NCBI RefSeq assembly: GCF_021018805.1
Contig: NC_086283.1
Span: 11,669,162 to 11,733,161 of the forward strand
Source: Prinia subflava
Taxonomy: Eukaryota; Chordata; Aves; Passeriformes; Cisticolidae
Direction of reading: 5' to 3'
Length of the DNA stretch: 64,000 nt
Part shown: one piece after another, positions 49,344 to 63,950 of the stretch
Position numbering within the stretch: the first letter of the stretch is position 1
How the letters are laid out: every line of letters begins with the position of its first letter
Position numbers and translations under genes: made by a program
Notes under the pieces: generated by a model
Seen by the model: only the letters and a program-made list of their open reading frames with translations
Databases searched by the model: none
What the model was told of the DNA's origin: nothing

Positions 49344-51067
49344 GGATTTTTTTTATTTCCCCCACACACAAAAATTAAAAACCTGATCTTTCCTTGCAAT
49401 TCCAGATGCCAGAGATTTTCGAGCCAGCTCTGAGGTCAGACAGGGGAACATGCAGGTGCACCAAGCATCGGCAGCTGAAAGCTTGCAAGGTTGTGCCGGA
49501 ATCTGATCCACCACCCCCCTTCCCACATTCCTGCTGGCATTATAAACGCTCCCTGAAGGAATAATACCCTAATACGGACTAATTTTCCGCATACAGCCCC
49601 AGCCTCATTAAGCCTCTTCTTTATCAGCATTGTTCAAGGCAGTTTTTCTGGTAATATTGGGCTCTCCTACACCCACGTAAAGAGAAAAGAAACTCCCTTT
49701 ATGTTCTCTCCAGTATCATTTCTCCTACTCAGGTCCACTGGCACTACACAATACATTCAATAAAAATATTCAGTTTCATCATATGGTAGTAATGTACTAA
49801 AGACTGTGACATGGATTAAGAGAGAGAGAGGAAGAGAGAGTGTGTCTGTTCCAATAAAAGAGGAGATCACTGTCCCAACAGGATTTGATAGATTTCTATG
49901 AGTGACTCCTCCTAGCAATCAGGCAAGCCCAAGTGAATGAAGAGGACTATTCCTAAAGCAGGTGTTTTCCAGAACCTGCAATTCTTCATACTTCTTAAAT
50001 GGCCTTTTACCTTTCCCTACAAAAATCCTTTCGCTTTCAGTGACATCACACAGATGCTGTTAACATGAACAGCCTTTGCAACTACAATAACTAAAAAATT
50101 TGAATGTGTCACAAATCACCTAGCTTTATTGAGGAACCAAAAATAGCTAGTCTGCATTCAAGCACCCTAAGAGTGAAGTTATGACATGCTGAAACCAAAA
50201 GTGAGTCCTCTTCCCAAAGTGATGACCTGCAGCACCTTATCCCAGATACTCCACAATGCACCTTGCCCATCTGCAAGTCACTGATGTGAATAACTATGGT
50301 CTTTTAAAACCATTTCTGTTTTGCAGATGAGCACTTTTATTACCAGACTGACAGAAGGATGCCATCTGCATACATTCCTTCTTCCCTAGCTCCATCCAAA
50401 TCATCCTGAATGGCCTGAGACTTGAAATACAGCAGAGGATAACACAATACAGAACAAAAATGCAGCCAGAGGATTTCTGCCTATCCTAACCACACAATCT
50501 AATAACAATCCCAAAATGATAAAAGCAGTTGTACTGTAAATTGCTAGTTCAGAGGAAAACAGCAGACCAAACAGTGCTGTATTTTCCAGTGATTCTTTTG
50601 CCTGCTGTTGAAAGCACAAACAGAAATATGGACAACCAGGAAAAGAAAACGCAGGTAAAAGCACTGGGGGAAGGCAAGCCATGCATCCATGGTCTTTCTA
50701 CCAGTTTAATTCCATCTAGCTCGGATATTTCAAAAGAAATATAAACAAGCAAACATATTGTTTATATGTTACATATATAAGATACATATTTTCTCTAAAT
50801 GCAACATGTCTCAATAAATAATTGACCTGTTAGGGCTCTAAACAGAGGAAACAAAGACTTAGTTCCACTGAACAAATCGCTGTGGAAATGAAATAATCAG
50901 AAAATTGAAAATAGTGCTACTATTCAGTATGATAATGTCAATACGAGCAATGTAAGTATGAAAGCTGTAAGATTATGAAGCCTCATATCATTTTTCTCAC
51001 GTGCATAATAAACACAAGGCCATGGTGTAACGTTTTGTTCACACATATTTGATTATAAAATAAGGCA

Positions 51068-51125
51068 CATAATAATTAATTATTATTATTATTAATAAAT
51101 TATAACAACTAATTATTAATAAAAC
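51068..51125. repeat. (TAA)n-like AT-rich tract
   Basis: TAATTAATTATTATTATTAT followed by further TAAT units. Imperfect trinucleotide repeat in AT-rich sequence. Confidence 0.75.
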
Positions 51126-54100
51126 AGTATTTCCCATATTCTGTTCTTCAAATCACTCTTCTGTCTCATTTTTCCTCAACTTAATTCCTCCACAGTGTTT
51201 TAAAGATTTTTTTTTTCTCCTTTTTAATAAATACATTATTTCTTTTTTCAGTTAGCTCATTAAAATTCAGTTAGAACCCCTGACTTTAAAACAATCAAAA
51301 AGAAGTTTTGGCCAATGCCAACAAAATACAACAGTGTGTGTCTTGTAGAGACTTCACTTAAAAGAAGGTGGCTGTGCTCACCAATATGAATTTAAAATAC
51401 TGAAATTAATTTTTTCTTTCCCTTTGCTTCTTTTAATCTATTTTAAAGATATGAAAATTATCATCCAGCTAAGTTTCATTTCTTTCAGTTCATTTCAATC
51501 TCTAAAAATACTCCAAGGCATAAGAACAAGGGGCCTACAGCAAGTATGTGTTTCAAGCTGAGATGCTGTGTAGTTTCAGAGAGAAAGAAAAATATTTTCC
51601 CAAGCTTTCAACTTTTCATTTGCACAAAATAGTATATTTTACAGTTAGGTAAAGATGTAAAATGAAACTTCTTCATTAGCGTAATGCAGTGTAACTCACT
51701 ACAAATACTGTTAACATACCTAAATGCATGAATTGTGCTACATTTTCCATCAGAATATGAAAGGAAATGGATGCCAAATATAGAGTAAAAGAATCTAAAA
51801 AGTCAGCTTTCTTCCATAAAATAGCAGAATTCTTAAAGAATGTGTTGGTGGTCAAGTCTGACAAGTAAGAGGTTGTTTCCATGCTACACATCCTGAATAT
51901 TGGTTTGATCAACCTTTAACTAAGAAATAAGGAAAAGTATTTGAACATTCTGTAAATAAGCACAGGGATTATTATTTACCCATAAAGTCATCTGAAATTA
52001 TTGCTTCTCATCCTGTATTTCTTATTGCTGTTCTTTTAATGCACCACTGCTAAATCAATTCCCTACACAACTTTTCAATAGAGGAATGATTTGCTGAAGT
52101 CCTTTCCTGGGTGGGGACCATGCCAGATAAAACAACGATCATCGCTGAGTTCCCATCAGATGAAGAAGGAAAAGGGTAAAAACCATTTTTAAAGATGGAC
52201 GTGATTATTACAGACATTCACACTTTCCTACATGTAATATTTTGTATTTCTACACTGCTTTCCTTTTCAATGTAACTTCCCCTTGGACTGAAGCTGGTGG
52301 ACAGAAGTTCAGTCTCTGCGAGTTAAAGAACCAGATTTATGTGTATCTCCAGACAGCAGAAAAAACTCTTCCAAAAAGGGCAATATATTTACTCCAACAC
52401 AGAATTCACATTTTTCTCCCTAAGTTACCACCATGCTCAAGAAAACTCATTTCAAAAGTTTAGTAATACATTCAGCAGAAAATCAATGTAAACACTTAAA
52501 TATGTGTGACATCAGAAAATATATCAGATTTAGTAATTTTCTTCAATAAAACACACCATAGTTAACTAAACTTATCCAGAAAACATTTCTTGAGAACACT
52601 GCAGGCTCCCACACTGGCAACGCCTACTTTGTCCAGCAACAGAAGTGACATGGAACACACATGGCACAAACCCAGGAACACCAATGGGAAATTCAGCTGC
52701 AACTATGACTAATGTTTGCCAAATTGATAGCGAGACACGGCTGCAGGAGCCTCTTCAGGAGCAGAGCCACAAGGCACGCATTCCAGCAGCTGGGCTGTAC
52801 CAAGAGAAGTCAGAGGGAGTATTACTGGGGAGAAAATGTCATGGGTACTCACTGTTATCTTTGTCTTGGAATTCAGCTTAGGACTGGAGTTTAAAACCTT
52901 GACTGCATACATGAGAAAAGCATGAAGCTCACATCAAGCCTAAAAATGGAGGAAGTGTTGGTAGGCTAAACACAACTTCTTCACTAAATGTTAGTCACCT
53001 AACCTGAAAACAAGCAAGAACGAACCTTTTAATAGCTACATGAAAGAAAAAAGTTCATAAATTTACGTTCAGAAAAGTCTAAAATACTCTGAAAGAAAAA
53101 AAAACCCACATTTTCTTGTACTACGTATTTTTCTTACTCAGCTATACAATTCCTTATATGAAAATCATTGTAATAAATCAACAAACCTAAAGCTACATTT
53201 AAGGAAAGGAGAAAAAGAGGAAGAGTTAAATACAAAACAAACAGAATTAGAACTTTGTAATTTATTCTAGATCCTGCTGATTGCACTTTCAGCAGGTGAT
53301 ACACTCCGGATAGAAACAATCCCACTATTCCATCTTATTCTCAATAGCACCATCGATGAGAGTCATCAAATTGAGCAGACTCAAATCCAAATCCAAAGCT
53401 GTATGTGTTTCAGGAAGGAATCAGTGGTTTCTGCAAACTCTTTGTACAGCTTTAGTACGGGGCACAATCTAAAATTTTCACTCCTTTAAAAATCCTGAAA
53501 TTATAGAATGAAATCCCATGCTTTACTGCAAGCATTTTTAGTTTTGCCATCACCTGCAATGGGTTTAGCATTTCAAGGCAAGATGTCACCTGCAGAGCAT
53601 TCCTCTTCCTTTCTCTGTCAGTTAGAGAAATTCAATTAAAAAATTTATGTAGTGAAGTAATTCCCCTGTTTCTTGCCTAGATCTTATTTCCCACTGAAAA
53701 TAAATAGAATTGTGATGCTAAAAATTAAGGTGAGATAAAGACCAGCATGCACTGTAATAGATTTACAGTGTCCCTTTTGGATTTCACATTCATTGTTCTG
53801 TAACCCATGAAATACTAGGGAACCTTGGGAAGGAGTCGAAACCTTGACTTAAAAACCTCACATCCATGCAGAAAGAGATGATTAGGAACAACAGTATTCT
53901 AGCATCATATTTCTGGTTCCCTTCACTAGTCTATAAATGGTTTCAGATTCAGAAATAATATTAATCGAGTGTTTTAAGACCACTTCTTCCCGTCCCTGCA
54001 AAGTTTCTCCTTAAGGCACTCTCAGGAGTATTTGCTTTTGCCAAAGGTAAATTCAGTTTCTGCCCATAACAATCATGGCAAAATGAGGTTCAGTATACCT

Positions 54101-57100
54101 CTAGCGAGGAACAGATGTACTTTATATAGATCATTGTATTAGAATAGTTTCAAATACTGCCAAATTAAAGGTGAAAAAAACCCATGCTTTTCAAACATGC
54201 TTACAAGAAACCAGCACAAACATGTTACTCCATCTGTATGTTGTCTTACTTACAGAAGTTCAAAAAAGTTCAGTAAAACAGACTAATTTTTTGTGCACTT
54301 CTTTTAGAGAGCTTTCAAACTAAAATATGTGAACAAGGGAGGGGGGAAAAGCACCCTATTGAAAAATAGTCAAAACGCACACAACTTAGAGATGGGGGGG
54401 AATAGGGAAGAAGAATCTGCTAAAGAATAGAGGGACTATGAAATTTCCCTTAGAAATATCTTCTCCCCATCCCTGAAGAATTTCGAAGTTTTCCTGTAAG
54501 TCAATATTTGTTGTTTTACTTGCCCTACAGCAGGCACAGATCATCCCACCAGTGTCCCCTTTCTGTCGCTTCCACCCTTCTCTAGGAGGAGGCCAGCTCA
54601 ATACTCCTTCCCACTTTCCTCAGCAGAGGATCACCAAAATCCTCCAGATGATATCACAGGGCTGTCTGACAGGTGGGACCCAACCTTTCCTCAATAAAGC
54701 CAGTCATAAGATTTTAACAGGCTGACACTCAGCTTCATCTCAACAAAAGCTGTCCGGGGGTTCATCCAAGGAGAAGAGATGGAGAACAATGTGCTCAAGC
54801 TATTAGCCCTGCTTATGAACTTCTCAACCCACCCTGCAGCAATTAGGGGATCAGCAAAGGACTCCACTTCCACAGGAACACCAGTTAGGGAGCAGTTCTT
54901 GCCAAAAGAAACACCCTTGTCAAAACTCCTCTGCCAGCAGGGACATGCAGGTGTTTCCCGACTCCTAGTTTTGTAGCCCATTGGTTGAGGGACTTCTTCA
55001 TCTTCTAGTCCCAAACCACATGTCCTGAGAGTTCCCTAAGGTGTAGAGATTATTGTTAAGGAAAAACAAGTGATGGAACTTGAAACCTAAATAATCAGAT
55101 TTATATCCCATTTAGGCTGTAAAGAAAGAAAAACTGGCAGCTGGTGGAATTTGGGCAGGTGACCTCTCCTCCCATTTAAGCCATCAAAGCCCAGTCACTA
55201 GCGTTCCCTCCCACATAACACAGACACAATGATAAAGAATCATGTTCTGGACCAATCCTTCCAAAATACCTACACATTTCTAAAGCATCTTTCTCTCCTC
55301 TTTGCCTATGGGCAGACAGCTTACATTTAGGCAGTAAAGGAGAGGTTACACACCGTACTCCCATGGTTTGTGTACATTTCATTTTTTGCACTTTGTGTTC
55401 ATTAAAGATAAGAATTAGAGGCAAATATTTTCCTTCATGTGCCTTGCAAAGAAAAAATAGGACACAATGTCTGAAACACTTCAACTCTGTGTACTGTTTT
55501 GATGCCTCTTGCCAAAACCAGACACAGTGAGGCTCTTTTGCCGGCTGTGGTCCGCAGGACGCCAGTTCAAATCTTTTTTCTCCACAAAAAGCTATCTAAA
55601 GCACAACTTCTCTATCCTCCCATTCCAAAGACCTGTGTTTCAGGCTGCAGCAGATTTTCTCCTTTCAGCCAGCAGCTCTGTGACACAACCCAGAGGCTGA
55701 ATGAGATGTAAACTATTTACCCTGCCTCGGCGTACGTTATTTTTGCAAGCCGGCAGGCCAGCCTCCTTGGGCCATGTTTGTTTATAAGGCAAGTGCTCCC
55801 GTTCCTGCAGGGCGCTCCTGGAAGGAGACGCCTGGGAGTTTCTGTCTGAGGAAAGCCACTGGGTGATCTGCGTTTATGGCAGGGGAGATGCTTTGTTTAA
55901 CTTGAAAGCAGCTTCGAAAAGCAGCACAGCAAGGCCAGTATCCCTGCAGAACCCAGTGCCACCAATAACGCTGTGCTGCAAGTGAGAGGAGAAGACACTC
56001 CTATGGAGAAGTTCCAATGGAAGTATCAGGCAACCTCGAAATCATCTCCCAGTCAAAATGTGGGTGATCTGCGTTCACATGGCAGCTGTCTACTTTCTCT
56101 CCCTCTCTTTTTCACTCTGACCTCTGTAATAATTTCCCCGGATGGTCTCTCTGTCAGCCATTGTGTATTTTTGGCAGGTTTTTTCCGTTTATTTGTGGTT
56201 TTTTTCCAAGAAAACAGGGGTGCCAAACTTTCAGAATTATTGTGCAAGGAATCTTCACGTTTGGAGACTACTAAAAATAAAAATTGGAAATAAGCCTAAG
56301 TAAGTTATTGAAGCTTCCTCCACTTCCAGCCAACCTGTAAATGTAATTTTGAATGCATATTATTCAGACCACATGATTTAGTTTATTTTTTAGATTATTT
56401 ACTCCTTCTTGAAATCATTGTATTTTGGGGTTTGTTCCTTGGAGCTAGGTCAGTGTTTACATGGAAATGTTATTTTGAAAGAAAAGTATTTACATTTTAC
56501 TGAGAACAAGTTGTACTCATACAATTTCAAAACCCCTTCACTTAGTTGAAACTATTAGTCAAGCATAACTCAAATTTGTGAGTACCTTGGGCCCAAACCC
56601 AAACATTTTTCTGCCAGACTTTATTTTCTTATGCTTTTTAATTTTCTTAACTTTTCAATTAGCTCTATCCATCATATCACTTCACAGTTTTCTAGGAGAG
56701 AAATTAAGAATAATGATGAAAAAGAATATTGGGAATTTCCTATTTTATCTATACACACTAATAGGATGCTAAGGCCACACATTAGACTAAAAAGAAACAC
56801 AAAACAAAGCCAAGAAAAGTGTATTTTCTCCCAAAAGTGGAAATGCCGAAGAGTTAGTGCTTAGAAAATTTACAGGAAGTCATGTGACATAAAGAGACAG
56901 TCAGCTATCTACAATTACGATAAAAATTCACAGAAGCCCCATGTAGATGCGAAAATAAAGTGATCTGCTGGGTCCTAGCTAAAACAAGTCAGCATTCCAC
57001 CATCCTTTTGGAATTCAAGACTTTGTTGCAGTAGGCAGCAGAAATTCACGAGATACCCGTTCCACAAATTTACCTCAGAGGTTTGGTCTCACAAAGATAT

Positions 57101-60100
57101 CAATGATTCATTTAGAAGTAATTCTGGGTTTTAATAAGGCTTAATGCAAACCACACTCTTCTATTTTTTTTTATGTTAGTTTTTTTTAAATGCAAGGAGG
57201 CTGCAGTTTCACACTGATGATTAAATCCCAGAGGTGAAATAAGGGTTTCAGCCACAGCTGGGGCCAGCCCTGCCGGATAAAAAGTATCATGTAGGACAGA
57301 CCACATATTTCCCACAGAATCCCAGGAAAGTGGCATTTTGAGAGGAAGGGAATTGTCTAGTAGCTCTCCTTCAGTAGCAAACCTCAGAGCAAACAATTCA
57401 AGTCTTTTAAAAAATTCTGCTGTGTGCAGGCTTGATTGTGCTTCGTTCTATTTATTTATTAAGCGATAGCAAGGAAGAGAGAAGGAAATAACTAACATAA
57501 CATATAAGTAGGATGTAGAAACAAGGCTGGCTAAGGATCACGTCTCCTCTCCCACTGCTGTGTTGCAGTATGCACTGTTTCACACACCTTCTTAGGGCAG
57601 CTTATTTTCATTTCCACCAGAGCTTCACTTCTATTAGCACAGGGCTGCTTGAGTTTAGCATTGAAGGAGAAGGTTTAAAGATGGCTTTCAAACCCTGCAT
57701 GGCTCTCTGTACAACACGGCTACAAGCTAACACAATCTCCATTTGCTAGTAAAACAATTGTAAGCTTCAGCATCAAATATTAGACAAATTTAGCACTGAT
57801 TAAGTGGCAGTCCTGATGTGTAAGTCTCTACTAAGCTACAGGGCAGCCTTAAGAAAAGCTTTCCAGTTCTGGAAAGTCCCCAGTTTGGACTTTTAAGGGT
57901 AACTTCAGCATGCTTCACATAGCACACTACTGTTAACAACCACTCGTCACTCCTTTTCTGTCTCCTCTGCTTTCAGCCCACCTGCCAAGGTCATTACTTA
58001 AACCAACAGAAATACATTTTTCACAACCACTTTCAGGGTATTAAACACCTTTTCAAGATCAGAGTGTATCAGATGCCCAGCTTTTTTTTTTTCCCAGTCT
58101 TTCAACAGTTAGTGTTCAGAATGTCAATCATGAGCAATATTCTGCAGGATATTTTGCTGTTAGTACAGTACAAATATTTTGGTAGAGAACATGTAAAATC
58201 TATGGGGCAAATCTTAAGTAATTGCTACCAACTGCAGTGAGTAGTGCTGCAAAGGGAATCTACAGGTTCACTTTGAATGGTGTAATATATTATTTTTCAT
58301 AAATATTTGTCCCTGAAAATGGGACCAACTCATGCAGCAGTTTTCATTCTCCACAGATATCTGTACTTGTCATTAGTATATCCTGCTAGGGTAAGACTGC
58401 ATGAATGTTGTTCCCCACAGAATAATACAAGAAGGCTAAAGAAAATCTCACTAGAATGAGAGTTAAGCTTTGCCAAAAACCACCTACAAAGAAAAATCCC
58501 TCTTTATTCACCAGCTCAGGTATTAAACTTCATTTATTTAACTTTAAATGGAAGTTACAGCCTGAAAACTGGTGTTTGTTAGTAAAATGCCCATTGTAAT
58601 AGCATTAAACAGCATTATAGCATTATAAATGCACTATAAATGAAACTTGCTCACACTGGATGTGTGTCTATACTTCAACCATCTTGTTGCCACCTGTGTG
58701 AAAAACAGCAGTGAAGGTGCAGAAAAAAAAAGATTCAATATTTTTTTTATGTTGGGGGTTAGTTTTAAGTGTTTGGCAGCAGGGTTTACTTCCATGCTCT
58801 ACAGATCAGAGGCAAAACAGCTTTTTGAATTCTTTCTCCATTATCACCTTTCTGTCTCCCAGAAATTCACCTTTATTCAAGAGAACAAAGAGAGAGGTGA
58901 AATCCTCTCAGTCAAAACACTGCCTGTTGCTTCTCACAACACACTGGGATTACTTTTGTATGATGACAGAATGATGCCCTTTTCTGGGATTTTGTACAAT
59001 AAATACCATCTATTATTCCATGATTTTAAAAATGTTTGAACCAATGACAATTTGGGGTGAGAAATTTCTGAGTCTAACCACTTGGGCATTAAACTACCAT
59101 GCATATCTCCACTGTATCTTCTCAAGTGAGACTCCAGTTCTCATCTCAGTGTTTTAAGTGCTGACAGAAGATCAGCCTTCAAGTCCAGTGCTGGTTCTCA
59201 TACATTGAATAGATGCTGATGGACCTATGTGGAGGCAGACACATTCAGTGTATGGCAAACAGTGACAAACACTGTGTGCGGTGCTGAAAATGAAACTCCA
59301 AGCTTTGGCCTTTGCTCCATAAGGTATAAAACAACACAGTGATCTAAGGAAGCATTACTGTGATGAAAGAACCCAATAGTGCAGCTGTGTGAAAATAAAT
59401 AATGCTTGTTCAGTTAAAATGAGACACATTCCTCAGGCCCTTTTACATTGTTTTGTAGAGAACACCATTCTCCTGCTCCTGAATAGAATGAAGAAATGTT
59501 AATATTTAATTTTATAAGAGTCTTCAGATTATTTAATATATCATCAATATATCAGAATGTTTTTTCCAACCATCCAATGCAATTAATGTGCATCTATTGA
59601 GACCCAGATACTCCAGAGGAGCATGAATGTCGTTGCATGGGCAAAGATGCGAGATTACAGCTCATCTCTTCTGCATGCTGCCTAAATGTGCACACTGCAG
59701 ACTGGAATAAAAGACAAGTTTCTGCATTGCTGGAAAAGCAGATGGATTTAATTGTGTGTAAATTTACCCTGCAGTGTTTTGTCCTATCTATCAAACAGTA
59801 AACTGTCACCTCAGTCATCCTCTTAGGCAAAATAACAAAGGAGCTAATCCTGATTAGGTCCAACATTGTCTGAATCACATTTATGTTCACACTGAAAAAA
59901 CAGGTCACACAAGCTAATCCAGCCTGCAAAAACATCTAGAACCAGAAAACCCATCAAGCATAGACCAAGTCATATGCCCAGTCATCTGACGAGCCGTACA
60001 CCTCATCTCAGCAAGAATTAACCCATCGCAAAAATTTAACCATTGGCAACCTCTTTAACTTTCCCTTGATCTCCTCCTTCCTTTCCTTTCTTCTCTTTCC

Positions 60101-62639
60101 AACATCTCCCAGCAACAAAAATAGAGCTAGCAATACATAAAAGGAAGGTGAATTGCATCTTTGTATACAAATTCTTTAAAAATTTGGGATTTGCTGAAGA
60201 TTCTTAATCGAAAGGCCTGAGAGAGGTAAGGCTCTGTGGGGAGAAGCTTGTGTTAACATAACCTTTCTGAGGAAGGTGAACAGCAAAAATGAATCAGAAA
60301 AACTCCTCCAGGAGAGCTGTTAATAGAAGACGTTCTCTGTAACAGCAATCAGGGACAGCCTAAAGTTTACCCAAGGGAGGCTATGTTTTATTCCCCCTCA
60401 GGCCTGACCAGACACTGTACTCTGCTGCTCACAGAGAAAACATGTGCTGACAGGTTGGATATCACCAAAATGAAGGTGTCAGCCTCACTCTGAAATCACT
60501 GAACTGAACAACTGTCTCAGCTCATCCAGAAGCATTTCACTGCTAATGACCAGAAAGCCAAGTTGCTGGTTTGCTCATTTCCTTCTATGAATATGTGCCA
60601 GCACACCTGAATCTTACAGCAGAATAAAGGAAAATCCAGAAAGCTTCTTCTAAACTTACTGCTCATAATGAAATCACGGCAAGATCTTTCTATGCAGACC
60701 TTTTTTGGGCCATTTTCCAGGATGAAGCAACAGCTGTCTTTGCCAATCTCCTCGCAGGCAATGAAAATTTTCAAGATTAATTGCCCTGATAGAAAACAGG
60801 ACGAGTTTTTTCCCTATGCTTTGTTAGCATTGCTGCTCTTACAGTCAAGTTTCTCTCCTGGAGGCTCTTCCAACTGTGAATTAATTACAGGTTTGATAAG
60901 CTGCATACCTGTTATTCACAGAGATCAGGAGTGGTAAACTTAAAATCTCCTTTTATTTCCTAGAAGACTTTATTTCCTGGAAGACTGTAAAATTAATTTC
61001 CCACTTCTCCAAGGAGGCTAACGGGAGGCAATTCCTGATGTTCTCCTACGGTTTGAAGTGTAGCAAAAGAAAACCTCTGCTGAAAATCAGGCTTTAGCAG
61101 AAGACAAGGAATGGCCTTGCCCTTCCCCTGAAGAGCTTCCAACTAACCCATCAATGAAAGCAGCAGAGCCCATAATCATTGGTGCGTGCCCTTGATGAAA
61201 CCCATGCTACACAGGATGTCGTCCTTTTTAATTAGGACATTTAACAGATGGATATGGCCAAGACCCAGAATTGCCTGTTCTTGTTTAAGAATAAGCTCTC
61301 CACCCAAACAAAGTATTAATGTGTCACTCTGTATAATAAATACATGACTTGCTATACAAAGAATAGAGTTGAATGGCTTTGGCCTTGTCTCGAAGTAATT
61401 TATCTTAAGTCTATATATAACAAGTTCCTCTGACAATGAATTGTGTAACGTCTACAAGACAAAAACCGGCACACTTGGTTAGCTGCAGAAAGACAGGTGG
61501 ACTGACAGAAACTTCCACTTAGTGCTTTACTGGCTGCCTGCCATAGTTTGAATGGGGGCAATTATGAAAAAATTGAACACATGACTTTAATAAGCTTCAA
61601 TATAGATCGCTGTCTGGTGGAAACAGAACTTTGCAGTAAGTTACTCTGGGTCTAGTCTTTGCAGCTAAGAGCAAATGTGTTGTTTCAGATGTCAATCATA
61701 TACTCTTGGTATTATTTGAAAGGGTTAGCGAGAAAACTGACATGTGGTATTGTGGATGACAAGAAGCAGCCACGGCACCCATCTCCCTCCGCATCCTGTG
61801 AGACAGCCAGGCTCCCTCCCTGCCAGTGGGGCAGCACCTCCCTGAGCACAACAGGGATGTGGGCAGCAGCACCTGACTCCAGGAATGCACAAAGAGCAGC
61901 TGCCGCTGTTGCAGGGGTTCGACGGCAGCCTCTCCAAGTGCAGTTGTTCTCTGCCCTCAGCTCAGCACTGGGTACTCCACAGATAAATGAGAAATAATCT
62001 TATCAAATATTTAGAATGGACATGTCTTGATGCAAAGGTGTCCCTCAGGTATTTTACAGTTCAAGCTCCCACCTTCAGCAATTGAACTAGTTGAGAATAA
62101 GACAGCAAATAATGCACCACTTCCCACTCACCATGAGGTCGAGGAGGCATTTGAGCATCTTAAATGAAAGCTGAGGTTTGGATGAACCACCAAGTCTACT
62201 TGGCCAACCAATGCTCTTCCTTCCTCGGACAAGCACAACCTGCCTTTTTCAAAAAAACCTCTGGTTACTGCTCTTTCAGCAATAAATGTCTGCAGGGAAC
62301 TTCTTCAGGACTGAAGCAGTCCATTGATGGGGGAAGCAGCCACTGGCCCTCTTGCATGAAAGCCTGTCTATATGAGCCATAGAAACTCAGGCTTGCTGGA
62401 ACTGCTTACATGGGAATGGGGGCAGCGACACCAACCAGAGCAAGAGCAGCAGTGGTCCCAGCCTCCCACACAATTTTCTCCTAATTCCCTAGCAGAAAAG
62501 GCAGCAAGACAGTTCCTCCTCATCACTACTACCACCTGCCAACTCCAGCTCCCTCCCCTGGCAGCACTGAGGATGTATTTTCATGTGCTGCTGCTGGTAT
62601 TATTATTATATTTTGTCATTTCGACCTGCTCACAAACCA

Positions 62640-62880
62640 TCTGTAAAAAATAGCAGCAATTATTAACAACAGGAACAATACGCGCTGATGACAAATCCAT
62701 ATGAGGCATTTCTGATACGCCACTAATTCAGTAAGGACAAGAGCAAATAATGAATTGTCATAATCTGGCGCACAAACGCAACACGGAGAACGACCGGCTA
62801 GTCAATAATCTGCAGCACTAGACAGGAGGTCACTGACTTAATGTGAGTCATCAGTGTAATAATTTATGAGAAAGCAGTTA
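62640..62880. promoter_or_regulatory. candidate conserved non-coding element upstream of BMPR1B
   Basis: AT-rich sequence that nevertheless keeps a cluster of CpGs (TACGCGCTGATG, GGCGCACAAACGCAACACGG, AACGACCGGCTAG), next to ATAATTTATGAG and TAATGAATTG. CpG retention in a CpG-poor region suggests constraint or hypomethylation. No exon is evident. Confidence 0.28.
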
Positions 62881-63829
62881 CAACATCAGGAGATATCAAC
62901 AGACTGTTCTGTGTAAGAAAGGATAAACAAGCCTCCTGCCCAGGGCAGGAAATTCACTTTAAGAGGAGTGTTGTGCTTTGGGCAGCATCGCTCCCAAAAG
63001 TGATGAGAAAAACTTGAGAAAAACTTGTGAAAAACAAATCCAGAACATCACAAAAAGTACCTTCACCAGTTTGAACACAATTAATTATGAGGACAGATTA
63101 CAATCGTGAGATTTGTTCAGTCTAGATACAAGGGCCACGTGGTAACAGCTCTGAAATAAGTAAAAAGCCTCTGCAAGGACAGATGAAATGCACTTGCACA
63201 AGCTAGGAAACAAAGGCTGAAATTTGAACACTGAGATCTCAGACATCCAGAAGATCAAGTTTTCTTTGAAACCCTGACATAGAATGGAAACGGATTGTTT
63301 ACAGAAGTGCAAGAATAAACATTTCGTCCCAAAGGTTTAAAAAAACCATTAGACAAATGAGTGTCAGAAATGGTCTAGTGCCTTCAGGTGGAGGGACAGC
63401 CAAGACAATTCAAAGTTCTTTGCAGACTTACTGTCTGTCACTCTTCACAAATTTACCCCAAAATGCAAATTCAACTCATTCAAAACCTAAATCTATGTAT
63501 ATTAAATTTTAGCATATAAAAATTCTTCTAAAGTAATTCCACTTTTTAATTCTAGCTTGGCCTAATGAGCAATAAAGAAAATAACCTAAACCCAAAATGT
63601 TTCAATGTTCATAAATGTTCATAAAACACGTATTACGGTATTACTGAGACTCCGTATTACTGTTAATTGCTCACCAAGCCAAAAGACCTGTCCTCCACAG
63701 AGTTCTTATCAAGATAATACCATCACTGGAATTCCAAGATTCCAACAATACTGTTCCCATTATCATATTCACATTAGAATATGAATAGAGGTTAGATCAG
63801 TTGTAGCATCAGTCTTGGTGACAGTCTGA

Positions 63830-63922
63830 AATCCTAGAACTGTAAAATGGTTTGAATTGTAGGGGACCTTAAAGATCTGAAAGTTCCAATCCCCCTGTCC
63901 CAGACTGTTCTCTCCAAAGAGA
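63830..63922 (-). mobile_element. CR1 LINE 3'-end fragment, minus orientation
   Basis: The plus strand reads ATGGTTTGAATTGTAGGGGA, then CCTTAAAGATCTGAAAGTTC and CAATCCCCCTG. This is the reverse complement of the well-known CR1 3' UTR end (GGTTGGAAGGGACCTTAAAGAT-type). It begins with a degenerate TAGAACTG copy of the terminal ATTCTATG unit. It is truncated at about 63922, where a poly-A run follows. Confidence 0.8.
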
Positions 63923-63926
63923 AGTT

Positions 63927-63950
63927 AAAAAAAAAAAAAAAAAAAAAAAA
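63927..63950. repeat. poly-A run next to the CR1 fragment
   Basis: Twenty-four A residues follow the truncated edge of the minus-oriented CR1 piece. Since CR1 lacks poly-A tails, the two are probably unrelated in origin. Confidence 0.85.

Noticed and set aside
54691..55014. 107-codon minus-strand ORF considered as part of a transposon
   Set aside because: It does not match CR1 or retroviral motifs that I can recall; left unassigned.
55720..55870. GC-richer patch with a TTTATAAGG box, considered as a BMPR1B promoter
   Set aside because: The TATA-like box reads on the plus strand, opposite to BMPR1B, and there is no adjoining exon or CpG island of convincing size.
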